DNA of 64,000 bases, from positions 24,595-88,594 of the forward strand of contig JAKAWX010000007.1 of assembly GCA_021816865.1 (NCBI GenBank). Direction: 5' to 3'. The position numbers and the translations under genes were made by a program. The first letter of the stretch is position 1. The number at the start of each line of letters is the position of its first letter. The notes under the pieces are model-generated. The model was not told the origin of the DNA and did no database searches. It saw only the letters and a program-made list of their open reading frames with translations. Of the stretch, positions 34,323 through 42,727 are shown piece after piece. This stretch comes from Thermoplasmata archaeon (GTDB lineage Archaea > Thermoplasmatota > Thermoplasmata > Lutacidiplasmatales > UBA184).

Positions 34323-34463
34323 GCGGCCACCGCCCGGTGCGGGACACGCCCTACCGGGGAGGCGTTCGACAAGAGGGCCCGATATAAAGACTTCCGACGG
34401 ACCCCGGAGCTCGGCTTCGCCTGCCGCGTCACCCTAATAACCCGCACCCTCGATGAATCGCGC

Positions 34464-35912
34464 GTGGAGGAGGTCGGGCGGATCTTCGGCGACGTTGGGC
34501 TCGGCCAGTTCCAGCTGAGCCTCTCGCACCCGATCGAACGGGGCGATTACCTCGCGGTCGAGGACGAGCAGCACGGCAAGGTCCTCTGCCAGCTCGACGA
34601 CCTGAAGCGCAAGAGCGATTTCGACCTCGAGCGCGCGGGGAGCCTCGGACCGAAGGACGAGGCGGCGATCCACGAGAACCTTCTCGGGACCGCCCGCATC
34701 ATCGGCTACCGCGACGGGCAGGGGCTCGTCAAGATCCCGACGATCCCGTTCCGACCGGGGGCCCACGTCTACCGGGCCGAAGAGCCGCTGATCGCCGACG
34801 TCCTCGGCCTCAAGCACCGTCCGAACGTCGGGGCGTACGTCGGTCTCCTGCGCAACCACAACCTCAGGGTCGAGCTCGACATCAACCAGCTCGTCCAGCG
34901 CCACGTGAGCGTCCTCGCGAAGACCGGTGGCGGGAAGAGCTACCTGCTCGGCGTCCTGATCGAGGAGCTCCTCCGCCACCGGGTGACGTGCGTCATCATC
35001 GACCCGCACGGGGAGTACGGCTCGCTCCGCGTTCCGGCGGAAAAGAACGGGGTCCACGCGCGCTTCGGTGTCGAGTCCCAGGGGTTCGCGCGCCAGGTGC
35101 AGGAGTACTCGCCCGACGTCTCCCTCAACCCGACCGCGAAGCCGCTCACGTTCTCGCTCCGCCACATCGACCCGCGCGACCTCCTCGTCTTCATGGGGCT
35201 CACGAACGTCAAGTCGTTCCTCGCGCCGCTCAAGCAGTTGATCGAGCGCGTCGGCGCGTCGAACCCGGACTTCTCGGTCCACGACCTCGTCCGCGCCGCG
35301 GAGGGCGGCGAGGGGATCGTCGCCGAGACCCTGCACGAGCGGCTCGAGTACGTCGAGCAGACGAAGCTCCTCGGACCGGTCGGCACGAGCCTGAACGACC
35401 TCGTGAAGAAGGGCGATGCGACGCTCGTGAACCTGCGCGGCGTCGCGCCGGACGTGCAAGAGCTCGTCGTCGCCCGCATCGCGTCGACGCTCTTCGAGAA
35501 CCGTAAGAAGGACAAGATCCCCCCGCTCTTCCTCGTGATCGAGGAAGCGCACAACTTCGCCCCCCAGCAGGGGAGCGCGACGTGCTCGCGAACGCTCAAG
35601 AACATCGCGAGCGAGGGCCGGAAGTTCGGCCTCGGCCTGTGCGTCGTCACCCAGCGCGCCGCGCGGATCGACAAGAGCGTGCTGTCGCAGTGCAACACCC
35701 AGCTGATCCTCCAGGTGACGAACCCGCTCGACTTGAAGGCGATCGCCCAGTCGATCGAGGGGCTCACGAACGGGATGACCGAGATGATCCAGTCGTTGCC
35801 CGTCGGCACCGCCCTCATCACGGGAGGGGGCTACCACACGCCCCTCTTCTGCGAGGTCCGGCCGCGCGCGACCCGGCACGGCGGCGAGAGCGTCCAGATC
35901 GTCGCGGCGTGA
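34464..35912 (+). CDS. herA: HerA-like DNA translocase ATPase
   Basis: The protein is 482 residues from a GTG at 34464, where the HAS-barrel starts (EEVGRIFGDVGLGQFQLSL). The ATPase core has SVLAKTGGGKSYLLGVLIEEL (Walker A), VIIDPHGEYGSL, LFLVIEEAHNFAPQQ (Walker B) and VTQRAARIDKSVLSQCNTQLIL with the sensor/arginine-finger region. HerA forms hexameric rings that translocate DNA and works with the nuclease NurA in end resection; no NurA gene is adjacent. A GATATAAAG element at 34381-34389 fits as its promoter. The frame is open far upstream, but that part is the coiled-coil shadow. Confidence 0.88.
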   Translation: MEEVGRIFGDVGLGQFQLSLSHPIERGDYLAVEDEQHGKVLCQLDDLKRKSDFDLERAGSLGPKDEAAIHENLLGTARIIGYRDGQGLVKIPTIPFRPGAHVYRAEEPLIADVLGLKHRPNVGAYVGLLRNHNLRVELDINQLVQRHVSVLAKTGGGKSYLLGVLIEELLRHRVTCVIIDPHGEYGSLRVPAEKNGVHARFGVESQGFARQVQEYSPDVSLNPTAKPLTFSLRHIDPRDLLVFMGLTNVKSFLAPLKQLIERVGASNPDFSVHDLVRAAEGGEGIVAETLHERLEYVEQTKLLGPVGTSLNDLVKKGDATLVNLRGVAPDVQELVVARIASTLFENRKKDKIPPLFLVIEEAHNFAPQQGSATCSRTLKNIASEGRKFGLGLCVVTQRAARIDKSVLSQCNTQLILQVTNPLDLKAIAQSIEGLTNGMTEMIQSLPVGTALITGGGYHTPLFCEVRPRATRHGGESVQIVAA

Positions 35913-35978
35913 GCACCGGAGCGCTCCGCGACCGCCGGGTCCACGCCCCCGGACACTGCGCTCGTCTTTGGGGGGCTT

Positions 35979-36155
35979 TTGGTCCGGGCCTACTTCGTGC
36001 CCGGGACCGGCTTCGCGGCCCGGCTCACCGAAGCCTATCTCGACCGCCGTTTCCTGCACCGGGAGGTCGGTCGCCCCGAGCGCCCGTGGCTCTTCTTGGC
36101 CGGTCCGGACGGGTCCGCCGACCCGCGCCCGGTCACGCCCGGGAGGACGCCATGA
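35979..36155 (+). CDS. Possible small protein of 58 residues
   Basis: An open frame shorter than usual gene-finding limits starts at a TTG and encodes VRAYFVPGTGFAARLTEAYLDRRFLHREVG followed by RPERPWLFLAGPDG and a Pro-rich end. The composition (aromatic residues, a clear helix) looks more protein-like than the alternative frames. It starts 66 nt after the herA stop in the same frame and overlaps the convergent pepA end by 23 nt. No family is recognised and no promoter is evident. It may be read from the herA mRNA. Confidence 0.3.
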   Translation: MVRAYFVPGTGFAARLTEAYLDRRFLHREVGRPERPWLFLAGPDGSADPRPVTPGRTP

Positions 36156-37662
36156 GGTGCCGCACGACCAGTCGGACGCCGAAGGCGGTCGCGCCGACGT
36201 TCTGGTACGCGGGCTGGTACTTGCGGGTCGCCGGGGTCGTGTAGGACGCGCCGGCGATGTCGAGGTGCGCCCACGCGGTCCCCGGGCCGACGAACGTCTC
36301 GAGGAAGGCCGCCGCGGTGAGCATCCCGGCGACCGGGATCTCGATCGAGTTCCGCACGTCCGCGATGTCGCTCTTCACGAGCTCGCGATGGTAGTCGGTG
36401 AGCGGCATCCTCCACACGGGTTCGCCCGTCGCCGCGGAGGCGGCGAGAAGGCTTTGGGCGAGCTTGTCGTCGTTCGAGACGAGGCCCGCGGTGTCGTCGC
36501 CGAGCGCGACCACTTGGGCACCCGTGAGCGTCGCAAGGTCGATCACTTCGTCCGGGCGGTAGTGCTGGACCACGTAGCCGAGCCCGTCCGACAGGACGAC
36601 CCGACCCTCCGCGTCGGTGTTGACGACCTCGATCGTCTTGCCGCTGAACGTCCGCACGACGTCGCCCGGGCGGTACGCCGAGCCGCTCGGGAGGTTCTCC
36701 GAGGCGCAGAGGACGCCGAGGACCCGGGGCGCGACCTTGAGCGTCGCGGCGGCCCGCAGGATGCCGAGCACCGCGACGGCGCCCGACTTGTCGAACTTCA
36801 TGTTCTGCATCGCGAGCCCGGGCTTGATCGAGATCCCGCCCGAGTCGAACGTGATCCCCTTCCCGACGACCGCGATCGTGCGGCCGCGCTTTGCGCCCCC
36901 GGGGTACTCGAGGACGATCATCCGGGGAGGGTGGACCGATCCCTGGCCGACCGCAAGGATGCCGCCGCAACGCATCTCCGCGAGCGCCTTCTCGTCGAAG
37001 ACCGTGACCTTGAGCCCGACCTCCTTGCCGAGCGCCCGCGCCTCTTCGGCGAGTCGTTCGGGGGTCGCCGTGTCGGCGGGGAGGTTCGCGATCTCCCGCG
37101 TCCAGACGACCGTTTCGGCGATCTCCGACTGCTCGGCGACCGCCTTCTTCAGCGCCGCCTCCTCGCGGCCGTGCTCCTCGCCGAGGTGGACGGTCGCTTC
37201 CTCGACCCCGCCCTCCGAGCGTGCCTTGTACTTCGAGAACTCGTAGCCGCCGAGGACGGCCCCGTCGACGAGGGCCCGCGCGGACGCCTCGGCGCCCACG
37301 GCGTCCGCGACGAACGAGGCGAGCCGGAACGAGAGCGTTCGGGCCCCCTTTCCCCGGAGCGATCTCACGACCTCGGCCGCCGCCCGACGCACGATCTCGG
37401 CGTCGAACCGGGCCCGCGGGCCGAGCCCGACGAGCACGACCCGGCCCCGGCCGTCGGGGCGATGAAAGACGGTGAGCTCCTTGCGCTTCCCGCGGACCTC
37501 CTTTCGCTCCCACGCGGTCCTGAGGGCACCGCCGGTCGCCTCGTCCTCCTTGGCGAGCGAGCGAGGGAACGTGTCGTCCTTCTCCCCGCGCTCGAAGACG
37601 CCGGAGGCGGCGGCGTCAGCGACCGCCGCAAGCGCGGCGCGACGGTCCGTCTGGACCTTCAT
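36133..37662 (-). CDS. pepA: M17 leucyl aminopeptidase
   Basis: The protein is 509 residues. The C-terminal catalytic half has GKGITFDSGGISIKPGLAMQNMKFDKSGA, with metal ligands Asp/Lys, and the family signature VNTDAEGRVVLSDGL with Asp/Glu ligands and the catalytic Arg. The N-terminal half is the usual macro-like domain. It removes N-terminal residues from peptides, likely finishing proteasome products. M17 enzymes are typical of bacteria and less common in archaea, so transfer is possible. It lies 12 nt after sepF in the same operon. Confidence 0.95.
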   Translation of the reverse strand: MKVQTDRRAALAAVADAAASGVFERGEKDDTFPRSLAKEDEATGGALRTAWERKEVRGKRKELTVFHRPDGRGRVVLVGLGPRARFDAEIVRRAAAEVVRSLRGKGARTLSFRLASFVADAVGAEASARALVDGAVLGGYEFSKYKARSEGGVEEATVHLGEEHGREEAALKKAVAEQSEIAETVVWTREIANLPADTATPERLAEEARALGKEVGLKVTVFDEKALAEMRCGGILAVGQGSVHPPRMIVLEYPGGAKRGRTIAVVGKGITFDSGGISIKPGLAMQNMKFDKSGAVAVLGILRAAATLKVAPRVLGVLCASENLPSGSAYRPGDVVRTFSGKTIEVVNTDAEGRVVLSDGLGYVVQHYRPDEVIDLATLTGAQVVALGDDTAGLVSNDDKLAQSLLAASAATGEPVWRMPLTDYHRELVKSDIADVRNSIEIPVAGMLTAAAFLETFVGPGTAWAHLDIAGASYTTPATRKYQPAYQNVGATAFGVRLVVRHLMASSRA

Positions 37663-37674
37663 CGCCGGTCCCCT

Positions 37675-38055
37675 CTAGAACGAGGGGCGGATCTTCTGCC
37701 GGTCGATGCGGATGCCCGCCGGCGTGATCGCGAGAAGGTTCTTCGCGATCCCGGCGACGTCCCCGCCCGTGTCCTTGGCGACGTTCTTCAGGTCGACGCT
37801 CATCCGCTTGACGGCGATCTGGTCGTTGGCGATCGAGGTGTAGTCGAGGAGGACGACATCGCCCTGGTACGCGAGTTTCGTGACCTGGTGCAGGTCCTCG
37901 AACCGGAGGATCTCGGCGAGGCGGACCGTTCCCTTGCTGCCGGCGAGCGCGCCCGCCTCGTCCTCGAACTGCATGGTGCCGAGGTCGAGGAACGTCCCCT
38001 CTTCCAACGTGTCCGACCCGTGATGCCGCCGGAGAATCCCGCTCTTCTTCATCAT
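37675..38055 (-). CDS. sepF: Cell division protein SepF
   Basis: The 126-residue protein matches archaeal SepF: FLDLGTMQFEDEAG, VRLAEILRFEDLHQVTKLAYQGDVVLLDYTSIANDQIAVKRM, then VAKDTGGDVAGIAKNLLAITPAGIRIDRQKIRPSF. In archaea SepF anchors FtsZ to the membrane and sets up the division ring. The N-terminus (MMKKSGILRRHH) is basic and only weakly amphipathic. FtsZ is not in the window. It sits between nmd3 and pepA. Confidence 0.93.
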   Translation of the reverse strand: MMKKSGILRRHHGSDTLEEGTFLDLGTMQFEDEAGALAGSKGTVRLAEILRFEDLHQVTKLAYQGDVVLLDYTSIANDQIAVKRMSVDLKNVAKDTGGDVAGIAKNLLAITPAGIRIDRQKIRPSF

Positions 38056-38106
38056 GGAACCGCGCTCCCGCTTCCCGACGCGCGACGGGGGAATCGACTC
38101 TTAAGG

Positions 38107-38883
38107 CTATTGTTCCACTGTCGGCGGTTCCGGTCCGGCCCGCGGGTCGGTCGGCGGGCGCGGGAACCGTACGCAGAACGTCACCCGGTAGACGTCGTGG
38201 CCGTCCTTGCGGCCGAAGAGGCTCGCCGACTCCTTCAGGGAGGCGCCGAACCGTTGCTTGGCGAGGCGGGCGATCGCGCGGGCGGGGAGCGTCTCGGTGA
38301 AGTAGCAGTCCCAACCTTCGGGGAGCTCCTCCCGCCAGGAGAGCGCCCGACGCCATTCGGGGCGCGCTTCGCGAAGGATCTCGCTCCATCGGCCGTCCAG
38401 GCGGCGGCGAAGGGCGGGCGGCCGCTCGTTCGAGCGGCCGGCGTCGCCCCGCAACTGGACGATCGCGGTGTAGTAACGCCCGCTCTTGCGGCTGCACTCG
38501 GGGCACGACCGGGAGACCACCCGGACCGTGAGGGGCACGTCGACGTCCCGTCGGGCGCCCCGGAAGACGACCGAGGCCCGTCCGACCAGCTTGCGGACGT
38601 TGGCGGTCGCCTCCGTCTCCTCCCAGCGGATCTGCCGGATCCCCACCTCGGGGTGGATCTCGAGGAACGGCGCGAGGTCTTCCGCGTCGAGGGCGCGGCT
38701 CGTGCCGGCGCGCTCCCAGTGGGCCCGGACCTCCCGGGCCCCGCAATGCGGGCAGATCGTGACGGTTCCGTGTCGGGGCGCCGCGACGAGCACCGCGCGG
38801 TCGGCGGCGCACTCGCTGCAGAGCCCGTCGACGAGCGGTCGGCCGGTCGCCCCGCAGACCACGCAGAATTCCCCGTCGCCCAT
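38107..38883 (-). CDS. nmd3: NMD3-family 60S export / ribosome assembly protein homolog
   Basis: The protein is 258 residues from the ATG at 38883. It has several zinc-binding CxxC pairs: FCVVCGATGRPLVDGLCSEC, TICPHCGAREV and RSCPECSRKSGRYYTAIVQLRG. That layout and the final FCVRFPRPP segment match archaeal NMD3-like proteins. Archaeal members lack the eukaryotic nuclear-export tail and are thought to act in ribosome maturation. It follows the DUF424 gene after 23 nt, an association that supports a translation-related role for both. Confidence 0.88.
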   Translation of the reverse strand: MGDGEFCVVCGATGRPLVDGLCSECAADRAVLVAAPRHGTVTICPHCGAREVRAHWERAGTSRALDAEDLAPFLEIHPEVGIRQIRWEETEATANVRKLVGRASVVFRGARRDVDVPLTVRVVSRSCPECSRKSGRYYTAIVQLRGDAGRSNERPPALRRRLDGRWSEILREARPEWRRALSWREELPEGWDCYFTETLPARAIARLAKQRFGASLKESASLFGRKDGHDVYRVTFCVRFPRPPTDPRAGPEPPTVEQ

Positions 38884-38906
38884 CGCTGCTCCGCCCGGCG
38901 GACGTG

Positions 38907-39224
38907 CTAGCGGCTCACGGAGAAGATCTCGGCGTGCGGGACCCCGCCGAGCGTGCCCATGCCGTCCGCCGCGACGAACCCTCCCTCCTCGGCGAGGCGC
39001 AGCACCCGCTCGCCGAGCAGGTTCGCGATCGTGGCCCGCTCGAGGGCCCAGAGGACCTCTTCCCGCGAGACCCGACGCTCGCCGTAGAACTGGGAGGAGA
39101 TGCGGACCGTGCGGCCGGCGTCGCCCACGGGGAGGTCGCGCCCGACGAGCTCGGCGTCGCACGCCGCGACCACGAACTCCGCCCGGACCTTGTGGATGCG
39201 CATCACGATCCCGTCGTCGGACAT
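38907..39224 (-). CDS. DUF424 family protein
   Basis: The 105-residue protein has the DUF424 pattern: VVAACDAELVGRDLPVGDAGRTVRISSQFYGERRVSREEVLWALERATIANLLGERVLRLAEEGGFV, ending with GGVPHAEIFSV. This family is restricted to archaea and its function is not established; it is repeatedly found beside translation genes. A TATA-like GTTTATC lies on the minus strand near 39262-39268, about 40 nt upstream, so the block from here to pepA could have its own promoter. Confidence 0.88.
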   Translation of the reverse strand: MSDDGIVMRIHKVRAEFVVAACDAELVGRDLPVGDAGRTVRISSQFYGERRVSREEVLWALERATIANLLGERVLRLAEEGGFVAADGMGTLGGVPHAEIFSVSR

Positions 39225-39291
39225 GGGAAGGGTCCTCCGGCTCCCCTCCTAGGGGCCGTCGGCAGATAAACGGTACGCCCCGCGCCCGCCC

Positions 39292-41403
39292 CTAGAAGCG
39301 TACGAGCTGGAGCTGGTTCGGCCGGGCCTCGATGATCTCGCCCTGGTTGCGCAGCGACTGGAGAAGCGCCTCGGCCTTCGGGAGGGCGATCCCGGCCCGC
39401 TCGGCCGACTCGCGGAACTGCTCGAGCGAGAAGTACCCCCCGTGAGTGTCCTGGAGCTCGCGCATGAGCCGCATCACGATATCGAGCCGCTCGCGCTGGC
39501 TGTGGCTCACGCCGGACTGCGTGAGGTCGATGTCGAGCTTCCCCTCCTCGGTCATCGAGACCCGCCGCAGGAAGTTCTCCATGATGCGGATCGCACGCCG
39601 GGCGTCCTCCACCTCGACCACCGGCACGAGCCGGGCGCGCGCCGCGGCCTCGCTCAATCGGACGAGGGCCTCGAGCTGGCGGGCGGTGATCGGCACCGGG
39701 GAGTTCGGTTCCTCGCCCGAGCGGCGCACTCGAACGTAGAAATCCTCGAGCGCGTCGAGCGCCTCCTGGCTCAGCGACGGTCGGACGTTCTGGCGGGCAT
39801 AGGCGATGTACTTCTTGAGGAGCTCCGGGCCGAACGGGGCCTCCTCGGTCCCCCGGCCGGCGGGGTCCTCGGTCGCGACGTCGCGGTGGGAGGCGAGGAT
39901 CCGGTTCGCGAGGCTCCGGTCGCGGACCTGGTCGGGGAGGTCCTTGATCGAGAAGATGACGTCGAACCGCGACAGCAGCGTCGGCGGGAGGTCGATCTGC
40001 TCGGCGATCGTCCGGTCGCTCGTGAACCGCCCCCACTTCGGGTTCGCGGCCGCGAGGACCGGGCACCGGGCGTTCAGCGTCGAGGTGATGCCGGCTTTTG
40101 CGATCGACACCGTCTGCTGCTCGAGGGCCTCGTGCATCGCCGAGCGGTCCTCGGGGCTCATCTTGTCGAGCTCGTCGATGATCGCCATCCCCCCGTCCGC
40201 GAGGACGAGCATGCCGGCCTCGAGGACCCAACGACCGCCCGCGAAGTCGTCTTTCACGGCGGCGGCGGTGAGGCCGGCTGCGGTCGCCCCCTTCCCGCTC
40301 GTATAGATGCCCCGAGGGGCGACGTCGGCGATGTAGCGCAGCAGCTGGCTCTTCGCCGTCCCCGGGTCCCCGACGATCAGGGCGTGGATGTCCCCGCGGA
40401 CCCGAACCCCGTCGGAGTGGCGCTTCTCGACCCCGCCAAAGAGCTGGAGCGCGATCGCCTCCTTCTCCTCCTCCATCCCCTTGATGGTCGGGGCAAGCGA
40501 CGCGACGATCTTGTCGACGACCCTGAGGTCGCCTCGGAACGACTGGATGAAGGCGGTCTCCTCGGGGGAGATCTCGATCTCGTCGTACTCCCGGACCTTC
40601 GACTCGACCGAGTTGCCGAGGACGAGGAGGTCGAACGTGGTGTTGCGCACGATCCCGCCGCGCGACGCGCTGGCCCGCTGGAAGCTCTTGAGGACGCCGT
40701 TGAGGACGACGCGGTTCCCCGGCAGGACCTTGCCGGCGAGGTCCTCGGTGAGGAGGACCGTCAGCCCCTGGGGGTGGGCCCCGTGGCGGAGCGTCTCGGG
40801 GTGCTCCTGGATCTCGATCCGCTGAGCGTCAACGTACGTCGATTCCTCCGCGACCAGGCGGAAGCGCGTCCGCCCCTGGGTCTTACCGCATCCGCCCTGG
40901 GATTCGGGGCATTCGAGCGGTTCGCGGAAGACGAGCGACGACTCGTCCTGGGGTTCGTGGAACTTCGTGCGGCACGCGACGCATTCGAACACCGCGTCCC
41001 GGATCTGGGGGCGAACCTCGCTCGCCCGGCGGACGACCGCGTCGATCGCTACGAGCCGGTTGAGGTCCGTCTCCCGGATCGCGCGGATGATTCGGTGGGC
41101 GGTCGCCGGTAGCCCGACGATCCGAAGGCGGAGGCCGTCGGCCTCGGGGCCGGCGACGGGCAAAAGCTCGCGCATGGCCCGCAGACCGGCTCCGAGGACC
41201 TCCTCCGGCCGCTCGAGGAGGAGGTCCGCGAGCGCCGTGTCGGCACTGTCGAGGTGCGAGAACGCGACCTCGAGCGAGCGTTCCTCGGGGAACCGGTCGT
41301 GGAGTTGGAGGATGCGGGGCCGCAGGCCGGCTTCCTCGAGGACCGCCGCCCAGCGGCTCTGGAGCTCGGGCGGAGCGGGGAGCGTCCTCTTCACGGCGGC
41401 CAT
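39292..41403 (-). CDS. mcm: Replicative DNA helicase MCM
   Basis: The protein is 703 residues. The N-terminal part has a zinc site (Cys141, Cys144, Cys165, Cys172) in the OB-fold region. The AAA+ core has Walker A GDPGTAKS (345-352), Walker B AIIDELDKM (about 407-415), the sensor AANPKWGRF and the arginine finger LSRFD. A winged-helix C-terminus follows (TQSGVSHSQRERLDIVMRLMRELQ). MCM is the hexameric helicase that unwinds DNA at the archaeal fork. It starts 13 nt after the aspS stop, so it is probably transcribed with pyrG-aspS. Confidence 0.96.
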   Translation of the reverse strand: MAAVKRTLPAPPELQSRWAAVLEEAGLRPRILQLHDRFPEERSLEVAFSHLDSADTALADLLLERPEEVLGAGLRAMRELLPVAGPEADGLRLRIVGLPATAHRIIRAIRETDLNRLVAIDAVVRRASEVRPQIRDAVFECVACRTKFHEPQDESSLVFREPLECPESQGGCGKTQGRTRFRLVAEESTYVDAQRIEIQEHPETLRHGAHPQGLTVLLTEDLAGKVLPGNRVVLNGVLKSFQRASASRGGIVRNTTFDLLVLGNSVESKVREYDEIEISPEETAFIQSFRGDLRVVDKIVASLAPTIKGMEEEKEAIALQLFGGVEKRHSDGVRVRGDIHALIVGDPGTAKSQLLRYIADVAPRGIYTSGKGATAAGLTAAAVKDDFAGGRWVLEAGMLVLADGGMAIIDELDKMSPEDRSAMHEALEQQTVSIAKAGITSTLNARCPVLAAANPKWGRFTSDRTIAEQIDLPPTLLSRFDVIFSIKDLPDQVRDRSLANRILASHRDVATEDPAGRGTEEAPFGPELLKKYIAYARQNVRPSLSQEALDALEDFYVRVRRSGEEPNSPVPITARQLEALVRLSEAAARARLVPVVEVEDARRAIRIMENFLRRVSMTEEGKLDIDLTQSGVSHSQRERLDIVMRLMRELQDTHGGYFSLEQFRESAERAGIALPKAEALLQSLRNQGEIIEARPNQLQLVRF

Positions 41404-41416
41404 GCGCGATTCCCCC

Positions 41417-42727
41417 CTACGGGTCCAGGCGGTACCGGTCCCGGGGGAACAGACGGGCCTCCCGTATATTGGAGAGCCCTGCGAGCGCCTGGACGATCCG
41501 GTCGACCCCGACCGCGAAGCCCCCGTGCGGCGGCATGCCGTACCGGAACGCCTCGAGGTACGCCGAGAACCGCTCGGGGGAGAGCCCCGCCTCCTTCAGG
41601 TTCTCGACGAGACGGTCGAGCCGGTGCTCCCGCAGCCCGCCGCTCATGATCTCGAGGCCCCGAAAGTCGAGGTCGGAGTAGTACGTGAGCCGCGGGTTCG
41701 CGTCCTGGCGCATCGCGTAGAACGTCGTCGCCTTGACCGCCGCCGGATAGTCGGTGATGAAGTAGAACGCCGATCCGTACTCCCGCTCGGCGCGCGCGCC
41801 GATCGCCTTTTCGTCCTCGGCGCCAAGGTCCTGTTCGGCGCCCGGCCGCCCGAGCCACTCCTCGCAGACCGCGAAAGGGACCCGCGGGAACGGTGCCGAC
41901 GCCTCGGGGATCCGCTCCGCGAGCGGGTTGCGTCGGTCGACGAGATCGTGCCGAACGTACGCGAGCGTCTCGACGATCAGCTCCTCGAGGATCGTCCGGA
42001 GCTCCTCCGGGCCGTCCAGGTAGCCGACCTCGGCGTCGAGGCTGGTGAACTCGGTGAGGTGGCGGACCGTGTCCGACGGCTCGGCCCGGAACGCGGGAGC
42101 GATCTCGAACACCCGCTCGAAGCCGGCGGAGATGAGCATCTGCTTGTAGAGCTGAGGGCTCTGGGCGAGGAAGGCGGGCGTGTCGAAGTAGTCGACGCGG
42201 AAGAGCGTCGCGCCTCCCTCCGCCCCCTGGCGGAGGATCTTCGGGGTCTCGACCTCGAGGAACCCACGGCGCAGGAAGGCCGCCCGGAACCCCGCGAGCA
42301 GGCTCGTGCGCAGCTCGAAGATCGCCCGCACGGCCGGCTTGCGCAGGTCGAGGACCCGGTGGTTGAGCCGGGTGTCGAGCTCGACGCCGACCTTGTCGAC
42401 GACCCCGAGCGGGAGCGGGACCTCCGCCCGGCTGAGGACGGTCGCCACGTTCGGGGAGACCTCGACGCCCCGCTGGGACTTCTCGCTCCGACGCACGACG
42501 CCGTCGACCGAGACCACCGACTCCCGGGGGAGCTCGGCGAAGAGCGCGAAGAGCGCCGGGTCGGTCGACCCCTTCTTGAGCGTGACCTGGGTCACTCCGC
42601 TCCCGTCGCGCACGAGGGCGAAGGCGACGCCCCCGAGCGCGCGGTACTCCTCGAGATGGCCGGCGATCCGGACGACTTCGCCGTCGTGCTCGAGAAGTTC
42701 ACGCGAGAGCCGGCGGGACGCCGACAG
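41417..42727 (-). CDS. aspS: Aspartyl-tRNA synthetase (archaeal type), apparent CTG start
   Basis: Class II motifs are clear: FLEVETPKIL, FLAQSPQLYKQMLISAGFERVFEIAPAFRAE (motif 2) and FRYGMPPHGGFAVGVDRIV...LFPRD (motif 3). The N-terminal OB-fold starts in frame upstream of the first ATG/GTG/TTG (GTG at 42613), with EVVRIAGHLEEYRALGGVAFALVRDGSG matching archaeal AspRS. A CTG at 42727 gives 436 residues, the family length, and has GGAGGT 8 nt before it. That start lies 29 nt inside the pyrG end. Without it the anticodon-binding domain would be truncated. It charges tRNA-Asp, possibly also tRNA-Asn. Confidence 0.9.
   Translation of the reverse strand: MSASRRLSRELLEHDGEVVRIAGHLEEYRALGGVAFALVRDGSGVTQVTLKKGSTDPALFALFAELPRESVVSVDGVVRRSEKSQRGVEVSPNVATVLSRAEVPLPLGVVDKVGVELDTRLNHRVLDLRKPAVRAIFELRTSLLAGFRAAFLRRGFLEVETPKILRQGAEGGATLFRVDYFDTPAFLAQSPQLYKQMLISAGFERVFEIAPAFRAEPSDTVRHLTEFTSLDAEVGYLDGPEELRTILEELIVETLAYVRHDLVDRRNPLAERIPEASAPFPRVPFAVCEEWLGRPGAEQDLGAEDEKAIGARAEREYGSAFYFITDYPAAVKATTFYAMRQDANPRLTYYSDLDFRGLEIMSGGLREHRLDRLVENLKEAGLSPERFSAYLEAFRYGMPPHGGFAVGVDRIVQALAGLSNIREARLFPRDRYRLDP

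Noticed and set aside
35968..38910. A 980-codon plus-strand frame across pepA, sepF and nmd3
   Set aside because: Antisense to three recognised genes; composition is typical of a mirror frame.
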